Below, in pieces: positions 1 to 7,924 of a stretch of 64,000 bases of DNA. This DNA comes from Mangrovicella endophytica (GTDB lineage Bacteria > Pseudomonadota > Alphaproteobacteria > Rhizobiales > Rhizobiaceae), in contig NZ_PKMZ01000001.1 in NCBI RefSeq assembly GCF_002893625.1, positions 496,001-560,000 of the forward strand, read 5' to 3'. Numbering within the stretch: the first letter of the stretch is position 1; the number at the start of each line of letters is the position of its first letter. The translations under genes and the position numbers were made by a program. Below the pieces are notes generated by a model. The model made no database searches, had not been told where the DNA came from, and worked only from the letters and a program-made list of their open reading frames with translations.

Positions 1-64
1 ACGGCACGGCTGCCAGCTTAGGGCATCCAGGCCGGCATTGCCGGCCCGGGCACGATCGGGTGAG

Positions 65-541
65 TTACCGTCCCGGGACCTTGCTGCCGCCGATGGCCGG
101 CGGGGCATTGGACGAGAAGATCTGGCCGATGAAGTTGGCGTCCTGACCGCCGGTCGGCGTGGTACGCGAGATGAAGTCGAAGACGACGCCGTTCTGCAGG
201 CCGTAGTTGGCGAGCCGCTCGACCGTCCCTTCCTTGTTGAAATAGACGGCCAGAACCTTCTGATCGACCAGCGTCGGGTTCATGAAGGCGACCCGGCGCA
301 CGCGCTTCTGCGAGATGTAGTAGAACACCTCGTTGTCGAAGGTCGCCTTGGTGGATGGTGACCCGAGCGCCAGCAGCACCTGCTCGCGGCTCGATCCGAC
401 GGGCACCAGCTCCAGCGTCTGCTCGTCGATGACATAGCCCTGGTTGAGCACCTCGCTTGTGTTGCAGCCGGTGAGGGCCGCCATGCCTGCGAGGCTGGCG
501 ATGAGCAGAGCGGGGCGGAGAGCCCGGACATTGCGGATCAC
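65..541 (-). CDS. bamE: Outer-membrane assembly lipoprotein BamE (SmpA/OmlA family)
   Basis: Small lipoprotein of the BAM complex, which inserts beta-barrel proteins into the outer membrane. Read from the GTG at 541 it has 158 residues: a short basic n-region, a hydrophobic stretch and a lipobox L-T-G-C with the lipidated Cys at residue 26, then an SmpA/OmlA domain (about residues 35-130, with SSREQVLLALGSPS and the strand VFYYISQ). I prefer GTG 541 to the upstream ATG at 682 because GGGAG lies about 9 bases before it and it puts the signal peptide at the very N terminus. It is divergent from the bc1 chaperone gene across a 202-bp gap that must hold both promoters. This pairing is usual in Hyphomicrobiales. 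Confidence 0.9.
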   Translation of the reverse strand: MIRNVRALRPALLIASLAGMAALTGCNTSEVLNQGYVIDEQTLELVPVGSSREQVLLALGSPSTKATFDNEVFYYISQKRVRRVAFMNPTLVDQKVLAVYFNKEGTVERLANYGLQNGVVFDFISRTTPTGGQDANFIGQIFSSNAPPAIGGSKVPGR

Positions 542-743
542 TGTCGATGTCTCCCATAGGCCGCGTACGGCCCGGTTAGTTGCGATCTGCAGCTGAATTG
601 CGGCGACGAGGAGGCTGGAGAGCCCCAGCCCCAAGCCATATGGACGGAAGCGCTTCGTAAAGCACCTTCGGGATCGTTGCAATCAAGCCGATCCTGTGCA
701 AGTCCGGCCCGGCAGCGAGACTGCGGTCTGCGAAGGTTCATCC

Positions 744-1256
744 ATGTTCGAAGGCTTTCGGGCGCGCCGGCGCAACCGTGCCGTCGTCGACGGGCTTTAC
801 GAGGCGGTGCTGGAACGCGCCCGCGCGCCGAAGCTCTTCATCGACCTCGCCGTGCCCGATACGGTGATGGGGCGGTTCGAAGCACTGGCACTGCACGTCT
901 TCCTGGTGCTGGAGCGGTGCCGCCGTGAGCCGGCGCTGGCGCCGCTCGCCCAGGATCTCGTCGACCGCTTCATGGTGGATCTCGACGCGTCGATTCGCGA
1001 GCTCGGCATCGGCGACCAGTCAGTCCCCAAGCGCATGCGTAAGCTCGCTGGGCACTTCTACGAGCGTGTCGCCGCCTATGATGCCGCGCTCGCCGCCGGC
1101 GGAATCGAGTCGCTCGCCTCGGCACTTGATGGCCGGATCGTCGAGGGCGGGGATGCAGCGGAGCGTCTGGCAAACTACATGGAGGCGCAGAGAGCCGATC
1201 TCGCCCATCTGTCCACGCAGGATCTGCTCGCCGGGCGCCTGCGGCACGAGGCCTGA
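744..1256 (+). CDS. Ubiquinol-cytochrome c chaperone family protein (CBP3-like)
   Basis: 170-residue protein of the CBP3/ubiquinol-cytochrome c chaperone family, thought to help cytochrome bc1 complex assembly at the inner membrane. Visible family features are the ALALHVFLVLERCR helix and the GIGDQSVPKRMRKLAGHFYER segment (about residues 90-115), typical of the domain core. There is no signal peptide. The start at ATG 744 has GAAGG 7 bases upstream; an in-frame ATG at 696 would add 16 non-conserved residues. It begins the forward block continued by DUF177, plsX and fabH; its TGA is separated from the DUF177 ATG by a single base, so the two are probably co-translated. Confidence 0.85.
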   Translation: MFEGFRARRRNRAVVDGLYEAVLERARAPKLFIDLAVPDTVMGRFEALALHVFLVLERCRREPALAPLAQDLVDRFMVDLDASIRELGIGDQSVPKRMRKLAGHFYERVAAYDAALAAGGIESLASALDGRIVEGGDAAERLANYMEAQRADLAHLSTQDLLAGRLRHEA

Positions 1257-1257
1257 C

Positions 1258-1830
1258 ATGACACCGAACCCGCAATCTGCTGCCGCCATCAACCTGATGA
1301 TATCAGCCATCAAGTTGCCGCGCGACGGAATGCCGATCGCCTTCAAGGCGGATGAGCGGGAGCGCAAGGCTCTGGCGGAGCAGCTCAACATTCCGGCCGT
1401 TGAAAGGCTGAAGGCCACCTTGCGCGTCGCGCCGTGGCGCGGCGATGGCGTGAAGGTCACCGGCAGCCTGACGGCCGATGTGGTGCAGAGCTGCGTCGTC
1501 ACGCTGGAGCCGGTCCGCCAGCGGGTGGAGGAGCCGGTCGAGCTCGTCTTCGTGCCGGAGCGCTCGAAGCTCGCCCGAATCGTTCCGCCGCAGGAGAACG
1601 AGCTCTTCATCGATCCAGAAGGCGCCGACATTCCGGATGTCTTCAGCGGCGACCGCATCGATCTGGGCTCGGCGCTTGCCGAGATCGTAGCGCTCGGCCT
1701 CGATCCCTATCCTCGCGCGGCGGGGGTGGGCTACGCCGAGGTCGACACCGACCCCGCCCCGGAGGCGACGGTCTCACCTTTCGCTGCCTTAGGCGCACTG
1801 CGGAAGGAAAAGCCGGACGACCACTCGTGA
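1258..1830 (+). CDS. DUF177 (YceD) family protein
   Basis: 190-residue protein of the YceD/DUF177 family. In other bacteria yceD lies near rpmF, plsX and fabH and has been connected with 23S rRNA metabolism; here the molecular role is unknown. The conserved core includes [10 protein letters not shown], the Cys-containing strand [12 protein letters not shown] and a later [19 protein letters not shown] segment. The ATG at 1258 follows the previous TGA by one base, supporting translational coupling. Alphaproteobacterial members of the family usually precede plsX, exactly as here. Confidence 0.85.
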   Translation: MTPNPQSAAAINLMISAIKLPRDGMPIAFKADERERKALAEQLNIPAVERLKATLRVAPWRGDGVKVTGSLTADVVQSCVVTLEPVRQRVEEPVELVFVPERSKLARIVPPQENELFIDPEGADIPDVFSGDRIDLGSALAEIVALGLDPYPRAAGVGYAEVDTDPAPEATVSPFAALGALRKEKPDDHS

Positions 1831-1861
1831 TGGAGCTCCCGCAGTTGTCAGCGGCCGGCAA

Positions 1862-2989
1862 ATGGCTATGGTCGCGCCGCTTCCGGCGCTCTGCCGGTCA
1901 ACAGTGAGCCGCGCTTTGGAACGACCGACCGGCATTACGATATCGCTCGACGCCATGGGCGGCGATCATGGTCCGGCCGTGATTCTGCCGGGCGCCGATC
2001 TGTCGCTCGAACGTCATCCGGACATGCGCTTCGTCCTCTATGGGGAGGAGCGCGAGGTGATGCCGGTGCTGGATGGGCTGCCGCGCCTGAAGGCTGCATC
2101 CACCTTCTACCATTGCGACGTCTCCGTGCGGATGGACGACAAGCCGTCGCAGGCGCTGCGCCAGGGGCGTTACCGCTCCTCGATGTGGCGCACGATCGAG
2201 GCCGTGAAGACCGGCGAGGCGGACGTCGCCGTGTCGGCCGGCAACACCGGCGCGCTGATGGCGATGGCGAAGTTCTGCCTGCGCACCATGGCCAATATCG
2301 AACGTCCCGCGATCGCCGCGATCTGGCCTACCCTCAAGGGCGAAAGCGTCGTTCTGGATGTCGGCGCGACGATCGGCGCCGACGCCCAGCAGCTGATCGA
2401 TTTTTCCATGATGGGCGGCGCGATGGCGCGGGCCCTCTTCGGTCTCGACCGCCCGACCGTCGGGCTCCTCAACATCGGCGTCGAGGAGGTGAAGGGACAG
2501 GACGAGATTCGCGAGGCGGGCCGGCTCCTGAAGGAGTCCGACATTCCCGGCATCGACTATCGTGGCTTCGTCGAGGGCGACGACCTTGGCAAAGGCACCG
2601 TGGACGTCGTGGTGACCGAAGGCTTCACCGGCAACATCGCGCTCAAGACCGCCGAGGGGACCGCAAAGCAGATCGCCGCCTATCTTCGCGCCGCCATGTC
2701 GCGCACCTGGCTGGCGCGCCTCGGCTACATCCTTGCGAAGGGCGCCTTCGACCGGCTGCGCGACAAGATGGATCCCCGCAAGGTCAATGGCGGGGTCTTC
2801 CTCGGCCTCAACGGCATCGTCATCAAGAGCCATGGCGGCACCGATGCGGAAGGGACCGCCGCCGCGATCGACCTCGCTTATTCGATGGCGGCCAACCGCC
2901 TCTTCACCAAGGTCGAGAAGGACCTGCAGACTTTTCACCTGCGCATGTCCGGCGATGCCGCCGGGGCACTGCCCGAAAGCAGCTCGTAA
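1862..2989 (+). CDS. plsX: Phosphate acyltransferase PlsX
   Basis: Peripheral membrane enzyme that converts acyl-ACP and phosphate to acyl-phosphate, the donor for PlsY in phospholipid synthesis. Family signatures are clear: [11 protein letters not shown] near the N terminus, [10 protein letters not shown], and [15 protein letters not shown]. From ATG 1862 the protein is 375 residues, slightly long; a GTG at 1904 gives 361 residues and fits the family length better. Neither start has a convincing ribosome site, so the N terminus is uncertain. The stop codon overlaps the fabH ATG (TAATG). Confidence 0.95.
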   Translation: MAMVAPLPALCRSTVSRALERPTGITISLDAMGGDHGPAVILPGADLSLERHPDMRFVLYGEEREVMPVLDGLPRLKAASTFYHCDVSVRMDDKPSQALRQGRYRSSMWRTIEAVKTGEADVAVSAGNTGALMAMAKFCLRTMANIERPAIAAIWPTLKGESVVLDVGATIGADAQQLIDFSMMGGAMARALFGLDRPTVGLLNIGVEEVKGQDEIREAGRLLKESDIPGIDYRGFVEGDDLGKGTVDVVVTEGFTGNIALKTAEGTAKQIAAYLRAAMSRTWLARLGYILAKGAFDRLRDKMDPRKVNGGVFLGLNGIVIKSHGGTDAEGTAAAIDLAYSMAANRLFTKVEKDLQTFHLRMSGDAAGALPESSS

Positions 2990-3969
2990 TGTCTCAGACA
3001 CTCCGTTCCGTCGTTCGCGGCACCGGCTCGGCCCTGCCGGCGCGCGTGATGTCCAATCAGGACTTCGAAGGCGTCGTCGAAACGTCTGACGAGTGGATCC
3101 GCCAGCGGACTGGCATCGCGCGCCGCCACATCGCGGCGCCCGAGGAAACCACGGTATCGCTGGCCGAAGTGGCGGCTCGCCGGGCGCTGGAGATGGCCGG
3201 CTTCGAGCCGGCCGATATCGACCTCGTCATCCTGGCGACGGCAACGCCCAACAACACCTTTCCGGCTTCCTCGGTTCAGGTGCAGGACCGGCTCGGCATC
3301 CGGCGCGGCTTCGCCTTTGATCTTCAGGCCGTCTGCTCGGGCTTCGTCTATGCACTGTCGACGGCCGACCTCTACCTGAAGGCCGGCATGGCGACGCGGG
3401 CGCTGGTGATCGGCGCCGAGACCTTCTCGCGCATTGTCGACTGGACCGACCGCGGCACCTGCGTCCTCTTCGGCGACGGCGCCGGTGCGGTGGTGCTGGA
3501 GGCGATGCCGGGCGAGGGGAGCAATGCCGACCGCGGTGTCCTGACGTCACAGCTGCGCGCCGACGGCATCCATGGCGACAAGCTGTATGTCGACGGCGGC
3601 CCGTCGACCACGGGAACGGTCGGCAAGCTGCGCATGGAGGGCCGGGAGGTCTTCAAACATGCCGTCGGCATGATCACCGACGTGATCGAGGCCTCCTTCA
3701 CGGCGCTGGATATCGGACCGGACGACATCGACTGGTTCGTGCCGCATCAAGCCAATCGCCGCATCATCGATGCCTCGGCCAAGAAGCTCGGCATTCCTCC
3801 CGAGAAAGTTGTGATCACTGTCGAGGATCACGGCAATACGTCGGCGGCCTCTATACCGCTGGCGATCGACCGGGCCGTGCGCGACGGGCGCATCCAGCAA
3901 GAGCAGCTCGTGCTCCTCGAAGCGATGGGCGGCGGCTTCACCTGGGGCGCGGTGGTACTGCGCTGGTAA
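2989..3969 (+). CDS. fabH: Beta-ketoacyl-ACP synthase III FabH
   Basis: Cytosolic condensing enzyme that starts type II fatty acid synthesis by joining acetyl-CoA with malonyl-ACP. The 326-residue protein shows the active-site Cys in [10 protein letters not shown], the His in VPHQANRRI and the Asn in [10 protein letters not shown], i.e. the complete Cys-His-Asn triad. The ATG overlaps the plsX stop by one base (TAATG), so translation is probably coupled and plsX-fabH form one operon. Confidence 0.97.
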   Translation: MSQTLRSVVRGTGSALPARVMSNQDFEGVVETSDEWIRQRTGIARRHIAAPEETTVSLAEVAARRALEMAGFEPADIDLVILATATPNNTFPASSVQVQDRLGIRRGFAFDLQAVCSGFVYALSTADLYLKAGMATRALVIGAETFSRIVDWTDRGTCVLFGDGAGAVVLEAMPGEGSNADRGVLTSQLRADGIHGDKLYVDGGPSTTGTVGKLRMEGREVFKHAVGMITDVIEASFTALDIGPDDIDWFVPHQANRRIIDASAKKLGIPPEKVVITVEDHGNTSAASIPLAIDRAVRDGRIQQEQLVLLEAMGGGFTWGAVVLRW

Positions 3970-4075
3970 GCAGCTGCGGTCTTGATTTCGCTGGCGGTTT
4001 CGGTAACCTTTACGCGACTAGCGGCCTGCGTGACTTGTGGGGACTGCGCGCGCGCCTGCACGAAGGGGACGATCA

Positions 4076-4429
4076 ATGGGAGAGAAGACCCTCACGCGAG
4101 CGGATCTCGCCGAGGCCGTGTTCCGGCGCATCGGTCTGTCCCGCACGGAATCTGCTGGGCTGGTTGAAATGGTTCTGGAGGAGATCTGCTCCACCATCGC
4201 GCGCGGCGAGTCGGTGAAGATTTCGTCCTTCGGCTCCTTCCTCGTCCGCAGCAAGAACGAGCGTGTTGGCCGCAATCCGAAGACGGGGCAGGAAGTGCCG
4301 ATCCTGCCGCGCCGCGTTGCCGTGTTCAAGCCGTCGAACGTGATGAAGGACCGCATCCTCGAAGCCCACCTTCAGCGGGAAGGCGGCCATGGGGCGGGCA
4401 CCACCCAACAGCTGAGCGCGGCAGAATAG
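4076..4429 (+). CDS. ihfA: Integration host factor subunit alpha
   Basis: 117-residue HU/IHF-family DNA-bending protein. It carries the nucleic-acid-binding arm with the conserved [12 protein letters not shown] segment and the [12 protein letters not shown]-terminal helix typical of IHF alpha. The ATG at 4076 has a strong GAAGGGG about 7 bases upstream. IHF alpha pairs with IHF beta (not in this window) to bend DNA at promoters, attachment sites and origins. It lies 106 bp behind fabH and directly ahead of a MerR-type regulator, the usual alphaproteobacterial order. Confidence 0.95.
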   Translation: MGEKTLTRADLAEAVFRRIGLSRTESAGLVEMVLEEICSTIARGESVKISSFGSFLVRSKNERVGRNPKTGQEVPILPRRVAVFKPSNVMKDRILEAHLQREGGHGAGTTQQLSAAE

Positions 4430-4446
4430 GCGCGCCTGGCGCGCCT
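4428..4446 (+). terminator. Hairpin between ihfA and the MerR gene
   Basis: AGGCGCG and CGCGCCT pair over 7 bp around a five-base loop, overlapping the ihfA stop codon; only three T follow (TTTGCC). This could attenuate read-through into the MerR gene, whose ATG is 14 bases downstream, rather than act as a full terminator. Confidence 0.4.
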
Positions 4447-4460
4447 TTGCCGGATCATCG

Positions 4461-5042
4461 ATGAGCGAGAAGAGTATCGACGCATTTCGCACGATCAGCG
4501 AGGTAGCCGAGGATCTCGACCTGCCGCAGCACGTGCTGCGGTTCTGGGAGACCCGGTTCCCGCAGATCAAGCCGATGAAACGCGGCGGCGGCCGTCGCTT
4601 CTACCGGCCGGACGACGTCGAGCTTCTGAAGGGCGTCCGCTACCTCCTCTACGTCAAGGGCTACACGATCAAGGGTGTCCAGCGCATCCTGAAGGAAAGC
4701 GGCAACCGCTTTGTCATGGCGATCGGATCCGGCGACCTGTCGGTACTGGATTCCATGCCGGCGGCGCGCCGGGCGGCAGCTGACGACGAGCTTCAATCCG
4801 AGACCGAGGCCGACGTCGAGATCGCGCCTCAGGAGCCGCATGTGGACGACATCGACCTGATCGCCATCGAGGCGGCCGCGACGCAGAAGTCGAAGGGCTT
4901 TGCCTCGGTGTTCCGGCGCGAGCCGCGGGCCGCCGGCAATGCGGCCGGAGCGTCGACTCTGCCGGGCGAGAGCGTCGAGAAGCTGCAGTCGGTGATCCTC
5001 GACCTTCTCGAGTGCAAGCGTCTGCTCGATCAGGTGCGCTGA
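4461..5042 (+). CDS. MerR family transcriptional regulator
   Basis: 193-residue regulator with an N-terminal MerR winged helix-turn-helix (about residues 10-78). The [19 protein letters not shown] and [15 protein letters not shown] segments match the recognition helix and wing of the family. There are no paired Cys metal ligands, so it is not a classic metal sensor; the C-terminal 100 residues are acidic and low in complexity, ending in a short helix ([19 protein letters not shown]). Rhizobial genomes keep this gene behind ihfA; its targets are not evident. Confidence 0.9.
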   Translation: MSEKSIDAFRTISEVAEDLDLPQHVLRFWETRFPQIKPMKRGGGRRFYRPDDVELLKGVRYLLYVKGYTIKGVQRILKESGNRFVMAIGSGDLSVLDSMPAARRAAADDELQSETEADVEIAPQEPHVDDIDLIAIEAAATQKSKGFASVFRREPRAAGNAAGASTLPGESVEKLQSVILDLLECKRLLDQVR

Positions 5043-5078
5043 GGAACAACCTTTCCATCCTGATTGGACCCTGACATT

Positions 5079-5103
5079 TGCGCGACGATGGGACCGTCGC
5101 GCA
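5079..5103. repeat. 9-bp perfect inverted repeat upstream of the sulfotransferase-like gene
   Basis: TGCGCGACG and CGTCGCGCA form a perfect 9-bp stem around a 7-base loop, 36 bp after the MerR stop and 50 bp before the next ATG. No T-run follows, so it may be an operator or mRNA hairpin rather than a terminator. Confidence 0.45.
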
Positions 5104-5153
5104 GATGATGTATTGTCGGTGCCGGAAGTGCTCCAGGAGGCTGGCGACCGGCG

Positions 5154-6155
5154 ATGGCAGATGTCTTGCTTCATGTTGGCGTCGGCAAGACGGGTTCGTC
5201 TGCAATCCAGCACTACCTCTCGTGGAACGCAGAAGGCCCCGTTGCTGGAACGAACTACGTCTACGCGGCTCTCATGAGTGACGGCTCGATCGTGACGGGA
5301 TCCGCATTGAGGCAGCGCGCTGCCCGCTCGATGAATGGCTATGTGTCGTCGACCATGACACAGCCATACGACTTGGCAGGCCTTTCTCGAGCTATTGAGA
5401 TGCATCGAGCGGCAGGTCAGCGGTTGATTTTCTCACAGGAGGACTGGGGCCGGAAGAACAGCTGGGTTCCCGATGCATTGGTGCGTCTCGGCGAGAAGGT
5501 CGACGTCGTCGCCTATATTCGTCCGCAGATCGACTACCTGAATGCCGGCTGGTGGCAATGGTGGGCGTGGGACGACAGATTCGCGACCCTTCAGCAGTTT
5601 TACGACTGGTTCGACCGCAGCGCCGGCAACTGGTGCAGACATCTGTCGGCTTGGACAGGATCAGCGGCGGTCAACGAGTTCCGTATCCGCCTTCACTCCT
5701 CCGACGTCGTACAGGACTTCATCGCGCAAATTGGGGGCTCGCCCGACGCGCCGGCGGATCATCAGAAAAATACCAGCTTGGATCCCCTCATTATCAAGCT
5801 CTACACCTCCTTACCGGGCATCCGCACGCCGAGGAATTCGGCATTGGACGACGTTCTCCGTCCTTTGCTTGGAGGAACTGGACGCGCGCCCTGGGTGATC
5901 GATCGCAACTTCGCGGATCTCATCATCGCTTCGGCTCGAGACGATAACCGTCTCATGCTGGGCCTGCTGGATGACGAGCAACGAAGCCGAATGGAGGACG
6001 ACCCGCGCTGGTGGACCAGCGACGCCTACACCGCCCGGTTCGAGCAGCTCTCAACGGGCCAATATCAACTCAGCAGGGAAGAGGCCTTGCAGGTCATCGA
6101 GAAGCTCGTGGCTGCAGCCCACCGGGCTGGGATGGAGAAAGCAGCCGGCAACTGA
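5154..6155 (+). CDS. Sulfotransferase-like P-loop protein
   Basis: 333-residue soluble protein. Its N terminus, LLHVGVGKTGSSAIQHYL, resembles the PAPS 5'-phosphosulfate-binding loop of sulfotransferases (H-x-G-x-x-K-T-G-S/T-S/T). A second family-like segment, VVAYIRPQIDYLNAGWW, recalls the arginine/hydrophobic strand of capsule and LPS sulfotransferase-like proteins. The substrate is unknown; a cell-surface glycan is the natural guess. A hand count of 5221-5520 gives about 59% GC, visibly below the flanking genes, and it sits just upstream of a tRNA gene, so horizontal acquisition is plausible. AGGAGG is 13 bases before the chosen ATG, which is slightly far. Confidence 0.6.
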   Translation: MADVLLHVGVGKTGSSAIQHYLSWNAEGPVAGTNYVYAALMSDGSIVTGSALRQRAARSMNGYVSSTMTQPYDLAGLSRAIEMHRAAGQRLIFSQEDWGRKNSWVPDALVRLGEKVDVVAYIRPQIDYLNAGWWQWWAWDDRFATLQQFYDWFDRSAGNWCRHLSAWTGSAAVNEFRIRLHSSDVVQDFIAQIGGSPDAPADHQKNTSLDPLIIKLYTSLPGIRTPRNSALDDVLRPLLGGTGRAPWVIDRNFADLIIASARDDNRLMLGLLDDEQRSRMEDDPRWWTSDAYTARFEQLSTGQYQLSREEALQVIEKLVAAAHRAGMEKAAGN

Positions 6156-6308
6156 CGAGGGCGCTGTTCGGCCGGCAGATCGTCGGCCCTTGTCGAAGCT
6201 GAGAACACCACGCAGAGACCCGAGGGGATGTTCCATGGCACTTTGGTTCCGCCCATTGCCACGGGGCGCCGTTTGTTCCAGTTCGCTTGCTTCCGCCCGC
6301 ACAACGCT

Positions 6309-6337
6309 CTTGCGCCAAAAGCCCGTCTTCTCTAGGA
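6309..6337 (+). promoter_or_regulatory. Putative promoter of tRNA-Pro
   Basis: CTTGCG and, 17 bases later, CTAGGA lie about 12 bases upstream of the mature tRNA 5' end, resembling the alphaproteobacterial CTTGAC-N17-CTATAT promoter. Assigned by spacing and position only. Confidence 0.35.
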
Positions 6338-6348
6338 GTTTCGCTCGT

Positions 6349-6425
6349 CGGAGCGTAGCGCAGCCTGGTAGCGCACCTGAATGGGGTTCAGGGGGTCGGA
6401 GGTTCGAATCCTCTCGCTCCGACCA
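6349..6425 (+). tRNA. tRNA-Pro (anticodon GGG)
   Basis: A 77-base cloverleaf: acceptor CGGAGCG pairs with CGCTCCG, the anticodon stem CCTGA/TCAGG encloses the loop ATGGGGT with GGG at positions 34-36, and the T-loop contains GGTTCGAATCC. The CCA end is encoded. tRNA genes of this kind are common integration sites; no duplicated 3' end or integrase is visible nearby. Confidence 0.95.
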
Positions 6426-6543
6426 TCTTCAAGCTGTCTGATGTAGAGACATGGGTAGCGGAACGTACCTGTGTCTCAGGTACGATCGCTTGACGCAGAG
6501 GTTGTTGCTGATCCCGCCGTACCATTGTCTTCGAACGTCTTGA

Positions 6544-6978
6544 GGAGAGGCCGGCGTTCGATCCGGTTCGCTCGTGCCCGGCGACGCTGGCGAGCCTGCC
6601 GCAACTCCTAAGCCGCGCCCTGAGGGCAAAAACCTTCCTGAAGTCGAGGCGTCCGAGGCGCTGTCCACGCTCGCAGAAGCCCTGGTGCGCGAGCCCGATA
6701 CCGAAGACTTCGCATCGAAGGAGGTCGACCTCTTCAATGCGCGTCCAGCCGATCAGCGCGGCAGATGGCGATCGTCGCAGGTGATCTCGGCCGTCTGCGA
6801 GGGCTACGGTATGCAGGCAAGGGAGGCAGACTCTCGCACCCTGCGCATGCAGTGGCTCGACGATCCGAATTATCGGCAGCAACTGTTGGCCCCGGAGGTC
6901 AGCGACCTCGGCTTCGCGTTGCAGGCGAACGGGCGTGGTTGCAAGGTCGCAGTTGCGGTGCTGGGAACCCGACGCTGA
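6544..6978 (+). pseudogene. Possible CAP-domain (SCP-like) protein remnant
   Basis: An open stretch begins after the TGA at 6541 and ends at 6978; the first usable start is GTG 6574 (134 residues). Its C-terminal half looks like the last part of a CAP/SCP domain: MQWLDDPNYRQQLLAPEV followed by SDLGFAL and a final VAVAVLG strand, comparable to the W-x-x-S-x-x-H-R-x-N-(I/L)-L and VQVFG segments of the family. No signal peptide or the usual His/Glu residues are visible, and no ribosome site precedes GTG 6574. I read it as a 5'-truncated remnant, though a real small gene cannot be excluded. Most of 6426-6543 shows nothing recognisable. Confidence 0.35.
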
Positions 6979-7027
6979 AAAAGGGCCTTTCCCTTCTGGC
7001 TCGTCCAGAATGAGGAGGATTGTTGCC

Positions 7028-7723
7028 ATGAGATCGCTCGCACTCGCACTTGTACTCTGCGCCGTCTCCTCGGGGAGCCTTCGCGCACAGGAGGCGACAT
7101 CGTCGTGCGGTGAGGCGGTACCGGTGAAGCGAGGCGACACGCTGAGCACGATCGCCGCGCGCTGCAACCTGTCCGAGGCTGCGATCCTGCGGGCGAACCC
7201 GGCGATCGAAGGCTCCGCCGACCTGCAGGCAGGTCAGCAACTTCGATTGCGCGCTGATGGCGAGACTCTCGACAGGCTTGGCGAGAGTGTCGCCGGCGCC
7301 GCGGAGAAGACCGGCAACGTCCTCAGTGGCATCGCTCAGGGCATCAACACCCAGGTTCAGGAAGCGCTCAACGACAACCCCGACGTTAAGCGTCATCTCG
7401 AGAGTTTCGGCAATCGCATCGGTCTCAGCGACCGTGAACCGCCCAAGACCGTGTCCGTAGTGCCGCTGAGCGATGCATCCCAGTCGGCGGTGACGGTATC
7501 CGCCAGTGGCTTGCCGTCGAGCCGCGCCGTTGCGATCGGCGCCGGCACGCCTGGCTCAGCCTTCGAGATCATCAAACGGGTCGAGACGACGGGGGACGGC
7601 GAAGTGCGGGCGGATGTCGAGCTTCCGGACTGGCTACGGACGCAGGACAAGGCAGTCTTCGTCATTACAGACACCGACGGCAGCGTCATTGGACGCTCTC
7701 AACCGGTCAGCGTCGCCCCATAG
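7028..7723 (+). CDS. Secreted LysM-domain protein
   Basis: 231-residue protein with a signal peptide (residues 1-21, ending S-L-R-A-Q) and one LysM peptidoglycan-binding module (about residues 27-75: VPVKRGDTLSTIAARCNLSE, ANPAI, LQAGQQLRL). The remainder has a helical section and a C-terminal beta-rich segment (EVRADVELPDWLRTQDKAV) with no catalytic motif that I recognise. It probably acts in the periplasm on or near the cell wall. A strong GAGGAGG lies about 9 bases before ATG 7028. Confidence 0.8.
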   Translation: MRSLALALVLCAVSSGSLRAQEATSSCGEAVPVKRGDTLSTIAARCNLSEAAILRANPAIEGSADLQAGQQLRLRADGETLDRLGESVAGAAEKTGNVLSGIAQGINTQVQEALNDNPDVKRHLESFGNRIGLSDREPPKTVSVVPLSDASQSAVTVSASGLPSSRAVAIGAGTPGSAFEIIKRVETTGDGEVRADVELPDWLRTQDKAVFVITDTDGSVIGRSQPVSVAP

Positions 7724-7784
7724 TGGCGCGGCTGCGTTCGCGCTGCTGATCGTAATGACGTCAGCGATGCGGCGCTGAACGCAG

Positions 7785-7803
7785 GCCGCTCATTCTGAGC
7801 GGC
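7785..7803. terminator. Hairpin between convergent genes
   Basis: GCCGCTCA / TGAGCGGC, a perfect 8-bp stem with a TTC loop, lies between the converging LysM and GAF-GGDEF-EAL genes. No clear T-run is present on either strand; it may still end transcripts or protect their 3' ends. Confidence 0.35.
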
Positions 7804-7924
7804 GCGCTGTCAAAGATTCGGGCAGCCGAGCGGCTTGCGACACCCGGAAGAGACCGGCTGGCCCCGCGTCCGCTCTCCATGCGAGCTTTGTCGGAAGCAA
7901 CGGAAACGCAGCGGCAATCAGGTA

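Noticed and set aside
1898-3001. A 367-codon minus-strand frame opposite plsX
   Set aside because: Mirrors the full plsX gene and has no recognisable family or ribosome site.
6388-7167. A 259-codon minus-strand frame ending in ARGFEPPTP
   Set aside because: The C-terminal residues are the well-known antisense translation of a tRNA gene; the frame runs through tRNA-Pro and the start of the LysM gene and has no domain.
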